NCBI GenBank assembly: GCA_023101725.1
Contig: JALJCO010001284.1
Coordinates: 3,164,001 to 3,228,000, forward strand
From: Atherinomorus stipes
Lineage: Eukaryota > Chordata > Actinopteri > Atheriniformes > Atherinidae
Direction: 5' to 3'
DNA length: 64,000 nucleotides
Shown here: piece by piece, positions 1-9,769 of the stretch
How positions within the stretch are numbered: the first letter of the stretch is position 1
Layout: every line of letters starts with the position of its first letter
Translations under genes and position numbers: made by a program
Notes under the pieces: model-generated
The model's input: only the letters and a program-made list of their open reading frames with translations
What the model was told of the DNA's origin: nothing
Databases searched by the model: none

Positions 1-489
1 ACAAAGTTAACATATGACAAATATGCAAATGATAGCCAACAAAATGGTCATCAAAACTAGACGTGTTTCAAAAACATTAAAGATTTGGACGTAATAAGAA
101 AAAGATTGAAGATTTGAAAAAAATCACTTTCAGACCTAAAAAATGAGTATTATCAGATAAAGCAAGAACGCATGACATATTAGTTTTTCCTTAGGTAAGC
201 CGAGAGGGATCATCAAAACGCAAGTGCATGATAAATTTCATGGCTGCATCTCATTTCGGATTGAGGCAATTTAAGATGTTACAATTGTCCCCAGTCTCCC
301 TAGTCTTCCAGGTCTCTCAACGAAACTGTAGGAATACAGTATTTTTTGTTGTTGATATAGTGGTTGCAAAGGACACTATTAAACATAAACGGGAAGGAGG
401 TTGATGTACTTGGACTCAGGACACAACCCAACCTGAACTCACAGAAATACATGAAATATGCATGGGTTCAATTGAAGTCTCAACACCTA
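1..489. other. Unassigned AT-rich intergenic DNA
   Basis: No coding exon, RNA gene or recognisable repeat is evident before the Tc1-type element that begins at 490. The 60-codon open frame at 364-546 runs into the transposon end and shows no protein family features. Confidence 0.5.
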
Positions 490-985
490 CAGTTGTCCCC
501 AAAATTATTCATACCCTCATTAAAGAAAAGGCTAAATTCACAGTAGTAATTCAAATAACAAGAAACTAATAATAAATGAAAAATTACCAAATTATAGTTC
601 AAATACTATGAAATCAAATATTGCTTTTGAATTGTGGTTGGAAACAATAATTTAAAAAAACTGTCCCAGACACATAAGTGCACCTTTCCTGTGAACAGTG
701 GACCAACATACAGCACCTGTCAACAGGTGTAGAAGTCTTTTTGAACGTTACAGAAAACACCTGATTGCAGTAATTGGCTCAAAGTGTTGCTCAAAAAAAT
801 TCTAGCTTCAGAGCCCCATCATGCTTGTTTACTTGTTTTATTGTTTGTTTCTACTATTCAAAATCAATGTCACAATTTTCATAGAATTTTTATGTATTAT
901 CTTTGTCACTTTTAATTTATTTCACTGACAGCTGATTTTTTTTCCTTCTTTAATTTGAAGATATGAGTAATTTTGAGGACGACTG
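490..985. mobile_element. Tc1/mariner-type MITE
   Basis: The element begins CAGTTGTCCCCAAAATTATT and ends with the near inverse, AATTTTGAGGACGACTG. Both ends abut TA dinucleotides (488-489 and 986-987), the target duplication expected of Tc1/mariner elements. No transposase frame remains in the roughly 500 bp. A related copy lies in opposite internal orientation at 6514-7046. Shared internal blocks include the sequence around 'agaagtctttttgaacgtta' here and its complement there. Confidence 0.75.
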
Positions 986-1355
986 TATTTCTATGGTAAC
1001 GGCACGTCGTTTGGAACATTTATGTGCCAGGTTTACAGAAATTGGGTCAGTGTTAAGACAGTGGTGGAGCTAGTTTGTGGTGTCAGCATGACTTTTCTAA
1101 GTCTGGAAAAACACAAAATAAAACCACAAATTAAGTATTCAAATTCAGAATTTTTTTTTTTTTATTATTATATCTTGTAATTTGAACAAGCATTTGAATA
1201 TTACTGTAAGAACAAGGTAAAATCTTGTAGAGATACAAACTAGTGTTTTTTATTATGGAATGTAGCCTAGTAGATTTAATTAATGTATAGAAATCTTGTG
1301 TAGAACTATTTCCCATAAGTTAAGATCTTAAATTCCATAATTAAGTCAAATGCAG
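986..1355. other. AT-rich stretch without a detectable exon
   Basis: This is where the N-terminal half of the first lectin domain would be expected. I found no matching coding sequence here. A poly-T tract lies near 1149-1165. Confidence 0.4.
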
Positions 1356-3408
1356 AGCTCCTTTGAACAGGCCTGGATCGGACTGTATGACGACTTGAAC
1401 AGCTGGAGGTGGTCGATGATGGACAGAGAATCCCACCAACCAGAAGCTGCGTTCAGAAACTGGAAGGCTGGACAACCAGACAACATCTTTGGTGTAGAGA
1501 ACTGTGTGGTCATGGTCAACACTGGAAACTGGAATGATAGAGATTGTGAACTTATCCACAAACTGATCTGCTCCAGTGATGAAGGTGAGGAAGGATTGAA
1601 CCACTGAGCGTTTACCTATTGGATCACAAACAGATGGTTAATATGATTCTCTGCCATATACAGTAGTCTCTGTTTTATTGTAGCTATTATTTCATTTAAT
1701 TAGTTTACAAGTAAAGTTTTTGCTTTTATCTTTCCACCTTTAAACCGGAAAAATCCTGAAACGTGACATGGAAAGGAGCAGCTAACTGCGTCCAGTCCTC
1801 CCTCACTTTAGAACATTTTTGCTAGAGCAGTTTGTAAATACTGTCAGAGGTGTGTACAGTAAGTTTTGGTGTTTCTGGACATTTCTTCATTGTGATCTAT
1901 TTTCAGGGCAGAATGAGACATTTGTCTATATCGATAAAGGAATGTCATGGACCGAGGCTCAGAGCTACTGCAGGAAACATCACACAGACCTGGCCACTGT
2001 GAGGAACGAGGAAGAAAACCAGCAGATAAAGAGCATGATACCTGCAGGAAATGTAGCCTGGATCGGTCTTTTCAGAGACTCCTGGAAGTGGTCAGATGGA
2101 CACAATTCCACAATTAGTTACTGGGGGGAAGGCCAACCAATCGGTCAGGGTGAAGCTTGTGCAGGAGCAAACTTCAGAAACTCAGGAAAATGGGGTGACG
2201 GAGTCTGCAGTAGCAGGCTGCCATTTGTTTGTTACGATGGTAGGCTATGAGTCATTTTGCTTTTACATGTTTACAAATGCATGAACAGTTTAATTGAAGG
2301 TGTGTGTGTGTTGAAGGGTATGATCAAGATATTTAACAGAACTTAACTATGAACATAAAAGAAAAGAAACTGTGACATCCAACATCAAATTTGGTTATGG
2401 CCACCTGCAGATCAGTGTCTGGTTTGTGTTTCTGAAAAACCCTGACTTTGAAAGAGAGGAACCATGTTTTCTATCAGATTTAAGATGATGCCATCAACAC
2501 TGAAGCAGTCCTTTCTGATCGATTTTCATTGGTTTGTTTTCAAAGACCATGTTCCTTTTTCGAAGCATGTGGTGAAACTGAGGCTGCTGAGTAGTTCCTC
2601 CGTGGATCTGAATGACCCTGCTGTGCTGGAGGACTTGATGAAGAAGGTAAACCCTTTGAATGGAAATGCTCATTTTAAAGGGATACTGTGTAACTTTTGA
2701 CCCAAATATTAGCCAAATATTTTACATAGTGTATTATAATATTATTATTAATGGAAGTAATGAGATTATTTATTGGGTAAAAATATAGCTCTTGACACAT
2801 GTCAGGGCTCCGAGGGGGCTGCCATCCTCACAAACCAGACAATGTAATTTTATAGGAGCGGATCCGTCTCTCAATGGATCATGTAACCTGGAGCCCTTTG
2901 CTCGATGACCCAATTTCTTCAAATCAGCTGGTTGAAGTGGTCTGCAAACACAATTCCAAAACACAGATAGAGACTGTTAAGATTTGTGATAGTTGTGTGG
3001 CCTGTGGGAAGTTACAGGTTTGATGCCCATAGTGGCCAAAATTTACTCAATATTCCTTTAATGTTGACTCTTAAAACATTCAAACTGCAGAGGAGCCTTC
3101 AAATAATGTGTAATCCCTTTGATGAACCACTGTTGAGGGTTATATTGATCTTGTAAAATGATTCAGATAGTCTCAAACCAGTCACATCCCACTAAAGATG
3201 AGTTTTTCATCAATTCGAAAACCCATATTGATGGTTTGAAGTTGAAAATTTGGAGTTTCTGTTGATCTTCTGGAGATTAAATCTGTTCCCGTTTCAGCTC
3301 AAACAGAAGCTGAAGGAGAAGGGGGTGGATGGAGACATCAAGCTGAGCTGGAGGAAGAAGGTGGATGGAAAAATCTTCCACAGGGAGGAGATGGAAGACC
3401 AACAATGA
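1356..3408 (+). CDS. C-type lectin domain protein, 3' part (5' truncated)
   Basis: Four exons are supported: 1356-1584, 1907-2239, about 2545-2646, and 3298-3408 (stop TGA 3406-3408). Exon 1 encodes the C-terminal half of a C-type lectin domain, with AWIGLYDDLNSWRWS, then QPDN, then a WNDRDC-type motif and final LIC. It joins in phase 1 to exon 2, a complete second domain: WTEAQSYCRKHHTDLATV, AWIGLFRD, SYWGEGQP, CAGA and LPFVCYDG. The acceptor and sequence of exon 3 are less certain. Exons 3 and 4 give the charged tail usual in fish mannose-receptor-like lectins (SSSVDLNDPAV, LKQKLKEKGV, LSWRKKVDGK). QPD/QPI in place of EPN/QPD makes calcium-dependent sugar specificity uncertain. The first half of domain 1 and any signal peptide are absent upstream, so this is either a gene fragment or a gene whose 5' exons lie beyond the window. 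Confidence 0.75.
2679..3057. mobile_element. MITE with TTAA target duplication (lectin intron)
   Basis: The ends AGGGATACTGTGTAAC and the inverse of ACTCAATATTCCT form imperfect terminal inverted repeats. Each side is flanked by TTAA (2675-2678 and 3058-3061), as in Kolobok or piggyBac-type elements. It sits in the intron before the last lectin exon and has no coding capacity. Confidence 0.65.
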
Positions 3409-3589
3409 CAAAAATCCCATGTTGAAGTCTGTTTCCAAGAAACATCTGAATCTCCATTTTCTTTGTTCGTGCTTTTCATTTATGCAGATAAACAGTAACC
3501 AAAGTACATGAATGAACAGGAAAACAGTACGTTTCATAAAAACAGATCTCCAGATGATGGAGTGTGAGGAGTTGTAGCTAATAGAATAT

Positions 3590-3614
3590 GGTGGTGGTGG
3601 TGGTGGTGGTGGGG
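3590..3614. repeat. (GGT)n microsatellite
   Basis: A short GGT run at the left edge of duplication copy A. The equivalent run in copy B (about 20760-20777) has fewer units. Confidence 0.9.
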
Positions 3615-4560
3615 TAACAAAAATATAACCATCAGTGAGGAGGGTTAAGTTCAGTACAGAAGGAAGAAGAGATTTGGGTCTGGTAATGGGGAATTTTGTC
3701 TTATTGAGTTTTAAGTTATTGTCTATCCAATTTTTATGTCAGAGAGGCAGTTTGTGATGGTGGAGAGGATGACAGGGGTAATGGATTTGGTGGAAATGTA
3801 GATTTGGGTATCATCAGTGCAACAGTGAAAATGGAGTCCTTGGAACTGAATGATATGACCAAGGGGATGAGGGGAATCTGGATTTAACAGTCAAAAGTTA
3901 AATTTGGCCGCTGAGTCAGTATAGATGTTGAAATCACAGAGTTGTCATGTTGTGGTTCATCATTGACTATGTTTACATTCCATCAATATTTAGGTTGAGG
4001 TGGACATTCCAGTTTCTGAAAGATTTGGAATAACCTATTTACCCATCTATGCATGATAATTGCAATTGGATTTGGATGAAGGTGTGCAACCAGGACTGGT
4101 GGGAAAGGGTTGTAATGAAGAAGTTTACTGGTGCCAACTGGCATGACAGTTTTCCTGTCATGCCATGGTTGCACCATGTTTATTTATCTATTTGCATTTA
4201 TTTAATAAGGAATAACCCCTTGAGATGAAATATCTCGTTTTCGAGGGGGTCCTCAGTTTCAACAAGATGACAATTGATAACAGTGTCAGGATAGAATATA
4301 ACACACAATAACACGTTTTATTTACCTCTTATGTATTTCAGGAAGATTCGGGCATACAAACTTAAGCTACTCAAAAGACCAAGAGTCCTTACAGATAAAA
4401 CATGCGAAGAAAACAATTTGAGTGTGATTGGTTGTTTGTCACTCTGTGTTGGCCAGACTGGCGGACTTTGGACTGTACCCTGCCTCTTTCCTAATAATTG
4501 CAATAGGCTGTAGCAACTCTGCAACCCTGACACTGTAAAGGCCAGATCAATAATTCATGT
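3615..4560. repeat. Decayed retroelement-derived sequence, copy A
   Basis: Dispersed-repeat-like sequence present in both duplication copies (about 20778-21740 in B). It includes a diverged block at 4440-4510 resembling the LINE 3' end at 6366-6488 (CAGACTGGCGGACTTTGGAC followed by a TACCCTGCCTC block). No intact frame is present. Confidence 0.45.
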
Positions 4561-4719
4561 GTGTCCTGATGAATAAAACCTTCGGAGTTTAAATTCTTCC
4601 TTTTGATCCCTTTGTAATTTAGGAATGTTCTCTGTTTGAAGATGTTACCTTGTAATGTGTGGAAAATATTAAATTACTGACATAGAATTGGTAGTTTTGG
4701 TTCCATCTGCACATTACAC

Positions 4720-5425
4720 TGGTTTAAGATAGCTGCATTGACTCCCTGTGCATTTCAGGATCAATCTTAAGGTTCTTTTATTAGTTTTTAAATGTCTCAA
4801 CAGTCCTGGACCATCTTATTTATCTGACTTGCTTTTATTATATCAACCCTCGTGGACCCTGAGGTCCTCTGGCAGTGGCCTGTCGCTTAACTGATTTCAA
4901 TTACTCTTGCATTTCTTTTGTTTTACTGTTTTCTTAATCCGTAATGCTTTTAAGGATTTTTATTTATTCTACTTTTATTTTTATCCTTTTATCGATTACC
5001 ATATTTCAGCCTACTTCTTACTATTATTTAATTTTTAAATTCCATTGTTACTTAATTTTTATATACTTATAATTATTGTATCCATTGCTTGTTTTTTATT
5101 TATTTATTTATTTATTTTATCTTTCTTACTGTCCTTTAATCTTTTAGTTTTTAGCTTCAGTGTTTCCTCAAGGGGGCCCTCCATGCTGGTAGTCATGTGA
5201 AGACAATGGCCCAAGGGGCCTTCCCTCTGGCCTGGTGGACTGAGGGGCTCTGCAACATGTGCAGAGCTTACCTGGGTCTGTAAAGTCGGGTGGTCTCTAT
5301 GGTGGAGCTTCCTGTGGCTGTGTGGGGCCTAGCGTGGATGCCCCCCCCCCCCCCCATAGTGTTGGTGGTTTTTCCTCACCTGGATCCTCAGTGCATTGCC
5401 AATTGATTGATTGATTGATGTGGGA
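4720..5425 (+). mobile_element. LINE 3' fragment (reverse transcriptase C-terminal remnant), copy A
   Basis: Conceptual reading across frame breaks from about 4735 gives pieces resembling the C-terminal end of fish non-LTR retrotransposon ORFs: a LTPCAFQD-like 'HWLPV' region, then FKCLNSPGPSYLSDLLLLYQ and TLRSSGSGLS. A 3'-UTR-like stretch and a (GATT)n tail at about 5402-5420 follow. A poly-C tract sits at 5341-5355. The same fragment occurs in copy B (about 21900-22605), so it predates the duplication. Confidence 0.6.
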
Positions 5426-6365
5426 AGAATTGGTTCTTTTCTTTGTCAAATTATTACACATATGTTGTTTTCTCGGTTTGACTTTGTCGGGGTTTAAACT
5501 GGGATGTTTAATTTTGTTTTAACGTTTAAATAAACCGGTTTATCTGCAATTATCACGTAGGCTACAATCAGTGGGAAAGACAAAAAAAAAAAAGGATTTC
5601 ATATTTGCTTTGATCGATTATCCTTAAAATATCATCATTATAATCATCATCATCTCCCTTCTCTTTCAATTTACAACAGAACAGTGTTTTTCTTCATTGA
5701 TCAACTATAAGTCGACTTTGGGGCAACCTTTTGTCACGTTGTTGCAAAGTTTACGTTTTAACTACACAGTTAATACATGACTGAATAAACTGCCTTTTTA
5801 ATATGATGCAGTTTAATTGTTACACTAGCTTCAGCTCTGAAATGCAACATAGACTCGGGATTCTGTCAAAAAATTCATATATTAATTGACATAAACACAT
5901 ATTAAGACAGAGCCGGTTCAGACCTCCAAGGGGCCCTAGGCAAAATTCTGGTAAGGGGCCCTCCTAATGGAACAGCAAAAACTTTCAATAGTTGCACATG
6001 ACACCCAGTGCTTTAAACATAATGTATATATATGGCACATCTGTGGATGTGCCTGCACTGGGTGATAAAGCTGGCTCCTCTGTTCCTGTAGATGAACCTG
6101 CTCTGTCTGTCTGTGCTGCTGCTTGTAGGAGAAAACTTAAACACAGCACCTGTTATATGGATACGGCTAATGTTAATTCATCTCCATCAAATTGGCTGTG
6201 CTTGTTTTACTTTCATATACTTCAAATGTAGGCAATTATTTACATTCTCATTTATCATACAAATGATTAATTTAGCACCATTGTCTGAGTATTTTGTGAA
6301 TTTTAATTCTTATATTTTTTGTTGGTTTTGTTTGCCTGGTGATGTGGCGTGATGGTTGCTGCTTG

Positions 6366-6488
6366 TGTGGCCTGTGACAGACTGGCGACCTGTCCAGGGT
6401 GTACCCCGCCTCTCGCCTGTTAATAGCTGGGATAGGCTCCAGCAACCCCGCGACCCTGAACTGGATAGCGGTACAGAAAATGACTGAC
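6366..6488 (+). mobile_element. LINE 3' end fragment inside the hAT
   Basis: Contains the fish non-LTR 3'-end signature GACTGGCGACCTGTCCAGGG, then TACCCCGCCTCTCGCC, GATAGGCTCCAGC and CCGCGACCCT. It ends near GGTACAGAAAATGACTGAC. I recognise it by general resemblance to a very common teleost LINE tail; the clade is not assigned. Confidence 0.65.
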
Positions 6489-6513
6489 TATTCTTATAAA
6501 ATATCTGCATCTA

Positions 6514-7046
6514 CAGTTGTCCTCAAAATATTCAGACCCTCCAGTTAAAGAAAAAATCAGCTGTCACTGAAATAAGTTGAAATTGACAAAAGTAATAATA
6601 AATAAAAATTCTATGAAAATTGTCGATTTTTAATTGTGGCTTGACAGAAATCTAAAAAAAAACACACACACAAGAAATAAAACAAGTAAACAAGCACAAT
6701 GAGGCTCTGAAGCTAAAACGTTGTTGAGCAACACTTTGACACAATCACTGTAATCAGATGTTTTCTTCTAATGTTCAAAAAGACTTCTACACCTGCTGAC
6801 AGGTATTTTGCTCCACTGTTCATGGGAAAAGTGCTCTGATGTGTCTGGGATAGTTTTGTTTGTTTGTTTGTTTTAAATTATATTTTCAACCATAATTCAA
6901 AATCAATATTTTCCTTCACTTAATTATAATTTTACTATTTTTCAAAGATTAATTATTAGTTTCTTTAGTTTGTTGTTATTTGAATTACTATTGTGAATAT
7001 AGCCTTTCATTTAATTTAAGAGTATGAATAATTTTGAGGACGACTG
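6514..7046. mobile_element. Tc1/mariner-type MITE nested in the hAT
   Basis: Ends CAGTTGTCCTCAAAATATTC and AATAATTTTGAGGACGACTG are inverted repeats matching the element at 490-985, with the interior inverted relative to it. The left flank is TA; the right flank is now GA, so the second target base has mutated. It has no coding capacity. Confidence 0.75.
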
Positions 7047-7271
7047 GACATTTGCCTGTTGGTTATCCAAGCAAACAAAATTAAATCTTAGTCAATATTT
7101 ATGTGGCACGTGATTTCCATTGCTGAATTTTATTATTTTTTTCTATTGATTATATAACTCCACCCCATCTCTTTGATTTATCTTTTATTGTTGTTTTGGC
7201 TTCATGATGGACTCACCTGATTTAAGGGAATGGTACTACTTTACGCCAGTAGGGGCCAGTGCGCAACCACT

Positions 7272-7285
7272 GTTGTCATGGTAAC
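7272..7285. promoter_or_regulatory. RFX X-box motif, array unit 1
   Basis: GTTGTCATGGTAAC fits the X-box consensus GTHNYYATRRNAAC at every position. RFX factors bind such palindromes upstream of cilia genes. Function here is inferred, not shown. Confidence 0.55.
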
Positions 7286-7714
7286 CACGCTGTAACTTAA
7301 GAAGGGTACAGAGACGCCAGTTAGGCATAACGGACAGACGGTTGCAGAATACAGACCGCTGAAACAGTTTTTCCTGTCATTACAGGTGAGATCCATAAAC
7401 TGACGCCCATATATGTTTCTATTCACGATGTTTTAATGAGTCTGCCGTTGTATATGTACACAGTTATTTTGATTTATGTGTCATATAAAGTTAAAGTGAA
7501 GATAGCCTCGACTGTTAGCGTTAGCATGTCAACCCACTGTCGACACTGCACGCTAGCACAGACGAACATTTATCTGTCTGATTACAATCTTATTGTCATT
7601 TTTGCCATTGTTATCTTTTACTATTATTAGTGGTTCGACTAAAGCTGTAATAATTATCGACAGTTAACTGAGTTAATATAGATAAACAGTCATTAATTTC
7701 TGTAATTGAACACT

Positions 7715-7728
7715 GTTGTCATGGTAAC
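7715..7728. promoter_or_regulatory. RFX X-box motif, array unit 2
   Basis: Same GTTGTCATGGTAAC as at 7272, repeated by the 421-bp tandem array. Confidence 0.5.
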
Positions 7729-8135
7729 ACAGAGACGCCAGTTAAGCATAACGGACAGACGGTTGCAGAATACAGACCGCTGAAACAGTTTTTCCTGTCA
7801 TTACAGGTGAGATCCATAAACTGACGCCCATATATGTTTCTATTCACGATGTTTTAATGAGTCTGCCGTTGTATATGTACACAGTTATTTTGATTTATGT
7901 GTCATATAAAGTTAAAGTGAAGATAGCCTCGACTGTTAGCGTTAGCATGTCAACCCACTGTCGACACTGCACGCTAGCACAGACGAACATTTATCTGTCT
8001 GATTACAATCTTATTGTCATTTTTGCCATTGTTATCTTTTACTATTATTAGTGGTTCGACTAAAGCTGTAATAATTATCGACAGTTAACTGAGTTAATAT
8101 AGATAAACAGTCATTAATTTCTGTAATTGAACACT

Positions 8136-8149
8136 GTTGTCATGGTAAC
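8136..8149. promoter_or_regulatory. RFX X-box motif, array unit 3
   Basis: Same GTTGTCATGGTAAC, 421 bp after the previous one. Confidence 0.5.
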
Positions 8150-8556
8150 ACAGAGACGCCAGTTAGGCATAACGGACAGACGGTTGCAGAATACAGACCG
8201 CTGAAACAGTTTTTCCTGTCATTACAGGTGAGATCCATAAACTGACGCCCATATATGTTTCTATTCACGATGTTTTAATGAGTCTGCCGTTGTATATGTA
8301 CACAGTTATTTTGATTTATGTGTCATATAAAGTTAAAGTGAAGATAGCCTCGACTGTTAGCGTTAGCATGTCAACCCACTGTCGACACTGCACGCTAGCA
8401 CAGACGAACATTTATCTGTCTGATTACAATCTTATTGTCATTTTTGCCATTGTTATCTTTTACTATTATTAGTGGTTCGACTAAAGCTGTAATAATTATC
8501 GACAGTTAACTGAGTTAATATAGATAAACAGTCATTAATTTCTGTAATTGAACACT

Positions 8557-8570
8557 GTTGTCATGGTAAC
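8557..8570. promoter_or_regulatory. RFX X-box motif, partial array unit
   Basis: Same GTTGTCATGGTAAC at the start of the final partial unit, about 1.5 kb upstream of the drc7 copy A start codon. Confidence 0.5.
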
Positions 8571-9281
8571 ACAGAGACGCCAGTTAGGCATAACGGATAG
8601 ACGGTTGAAGAATACAGACCGCTAAAACAGTTTTTCCTGTCATTACAGTGTGGAAAACGGAATGAATCCATTGTGAATCAGAACCATCATCATTGTTTTA
8701 TTTTTGTCTTGGATGGTGTAACATTTATCCATTTACTTTTTATTGTTTTGTAAGTACAGTTGTAACTTCAAAACCGAAACTAAACTGATAGCAGCCAGCA
8801 AACCGGAGCGCACCCCCCTCAGTAATTTAGGGCAAACTTGTAGGCCTACAAGTCCTTCCCATTCTCCCACCGAGAGCAGACAGTTCCCTGACTGCTGTTC
8901 CTGCGGTTCATCCTCATGTTCTTTCCTTCTCATTTCCTCGTATCCTTTAACTCCGCTTCATCTCTCACTTCTCCTCTCCAGCCTGATGTGCTGGAAATGC
9001 GCGACGGGTGGTGACGTCGTCAGGGTTTTTTCTTTTACTTTTTTTTTTTTTTTTTTTAAATCCCTTCACGGGGCCTTTATGAGTTTGCGGGGCCCTACGC
9101 AACGTGCGTAGTGTGCGTATTGGGTGAACCGGTACTGTATTAAGATATAGAAATGTGTCTTTTGTTTAATACTATCCGGCTGCAGCCCCGGAGCGGAAGT
9201 ACTCCTTTTGTTAATAAGCTTAAATTAAAGTTTAATTATCTCCGAGGGGACGTGAAGGCAGCGCTCTGGGTTCGGCTTACT

Positions 9282-9295
9282 GCTACCATGGAAAC
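9282..9295. promoter_or_regulatory. X-box-like motif upstream of drc7 copy A (distal)
   Basis: GCTACCATGGAAAC matches GTHNYYATRRNAAC except for the second base. It is conserved in copy B at 23209-23222. Its position about 0.75 kb before the start codon of a cilia gene suits RFX control, which is inferred. Confidence 0.45.
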
Positions 9296-9464
9296 TCATT
9301 TATGTGAAAAAAAATCTTAAAACTTTTGTTTAGTTAAAAAAAAAAGCGCGGATTTTCCCACTAAAAGGTCTTCATTTTAATTGGACTGGGTGGGTAATAG
9401 ATTAAAAAAAGTTTTTTAAGGGGAATGGTTGTTTTAATTTACTGTATTTGTTAAACTAGAAACC

Positions 9465-9478
9465 ATTACCATGATAAC
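9465..9478. promoter_or_regulatory. X-box-like motif upstream of drc7 copy A (proximal)
   Basis: ATTACCATGATAAC matches the X-box consensus except for the first base. The copy B equivalent (23393-23406, ATTACTATGATAAC) still fits the same positions but has CT in place of CC, weakening the palindrome. Confidence 0.4.
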
Positions 9479-9715
9479 CCAAATGTCCGTTTATAAAAAA
9501 AGAAAACAGGCAAACAGGGTTGTACTGTAGCTTCCTGTCGTCTGCATGGTCTGTCATCAGTTAAACAACGTGAACATTCCTTTACATACATATTTTAGCA
9601 ACACTGGAAAAGTAGCTACAAACAGGGAAGGAAAACATAAGCCCCAAACTTTCCAAAGTTTCTATCCATTTTTAAAGTAAAATACTTACAGTATGCAGAG
9701 GTGTGTAACTGTAAA

Positions 9716-9720
<5 letters not shown>

Positions 9721-9766
<46 letters not shown>
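9721..9766. repeat. (TA)n microsatellite
   Basis: A pure AT dinucleotide run. Copy B has poly(A)-rich sequence at the matching point. Confidence 0.95.

Positions 9767-9769
<3 letters not shown>

Larger units (their letters stand above)
7272..8648. repeat. 421-bp tandem array inside the hAT
   Basis: Three near-identical 421-bp units followed by a partial unit. Corresponding landmarks fall at 7310, 7731, 8152 and 8573. Each full unit contains the same 64-codon frame (7436, 7857 and 8278), which I regard as incidental. Each begins with an X-box-like palindrome and contains the junction TTTCCTGTCATTACAG|GTGAG. The last, partial unit ends at 8648 with ACAG followed by TGTGGAAAAC instead of GTGAG. 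Confidence 0.92.
5908..9137. mobile_element. Non-autonomous hAT transposon, present only in copy A
   Basis: The left end is CAGAGCCGGTTCAGACC and the complement of the right end is CAGTACCGGTTCACCC. These are short hAT-type inverted repeats beginning CAG. A perfect 8-bp target duplication TATTAAGA flanks the element (5900-5907 and 9138-9145). Copy B has a single TATTAAGA at the equivalent point (about 23093-23100), an empty site. Both ends have GGGGCCCTA-like subterminal blocks. No transposase frame is visible. The 3,230-bp body has been filled by a LINE 3' end, a Tc1 MITE and a 421-bp tandem array. Confidence 0.9.

Noticed and set aside
7436..8472. Three identical 64-codon frames (7436, 7857, 8278) as a small gene family
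   Set aside because: They are copies made by the 421-bp array, with no homologue recognised and low-complexity hydrophobic content; chance frames are more likely.
7272..8648. CRISPR-like repeat array
   Set aside because: Units are 421 bp and uniform without distinct spacers, and the genome is eukaryotic.
7200..8720. Solo LTR of an endogenous retroelement carrying the array
   Set aside because: Promoter-like features tempted this reading, but I found no matching TG...CA ends or target duplication around it.
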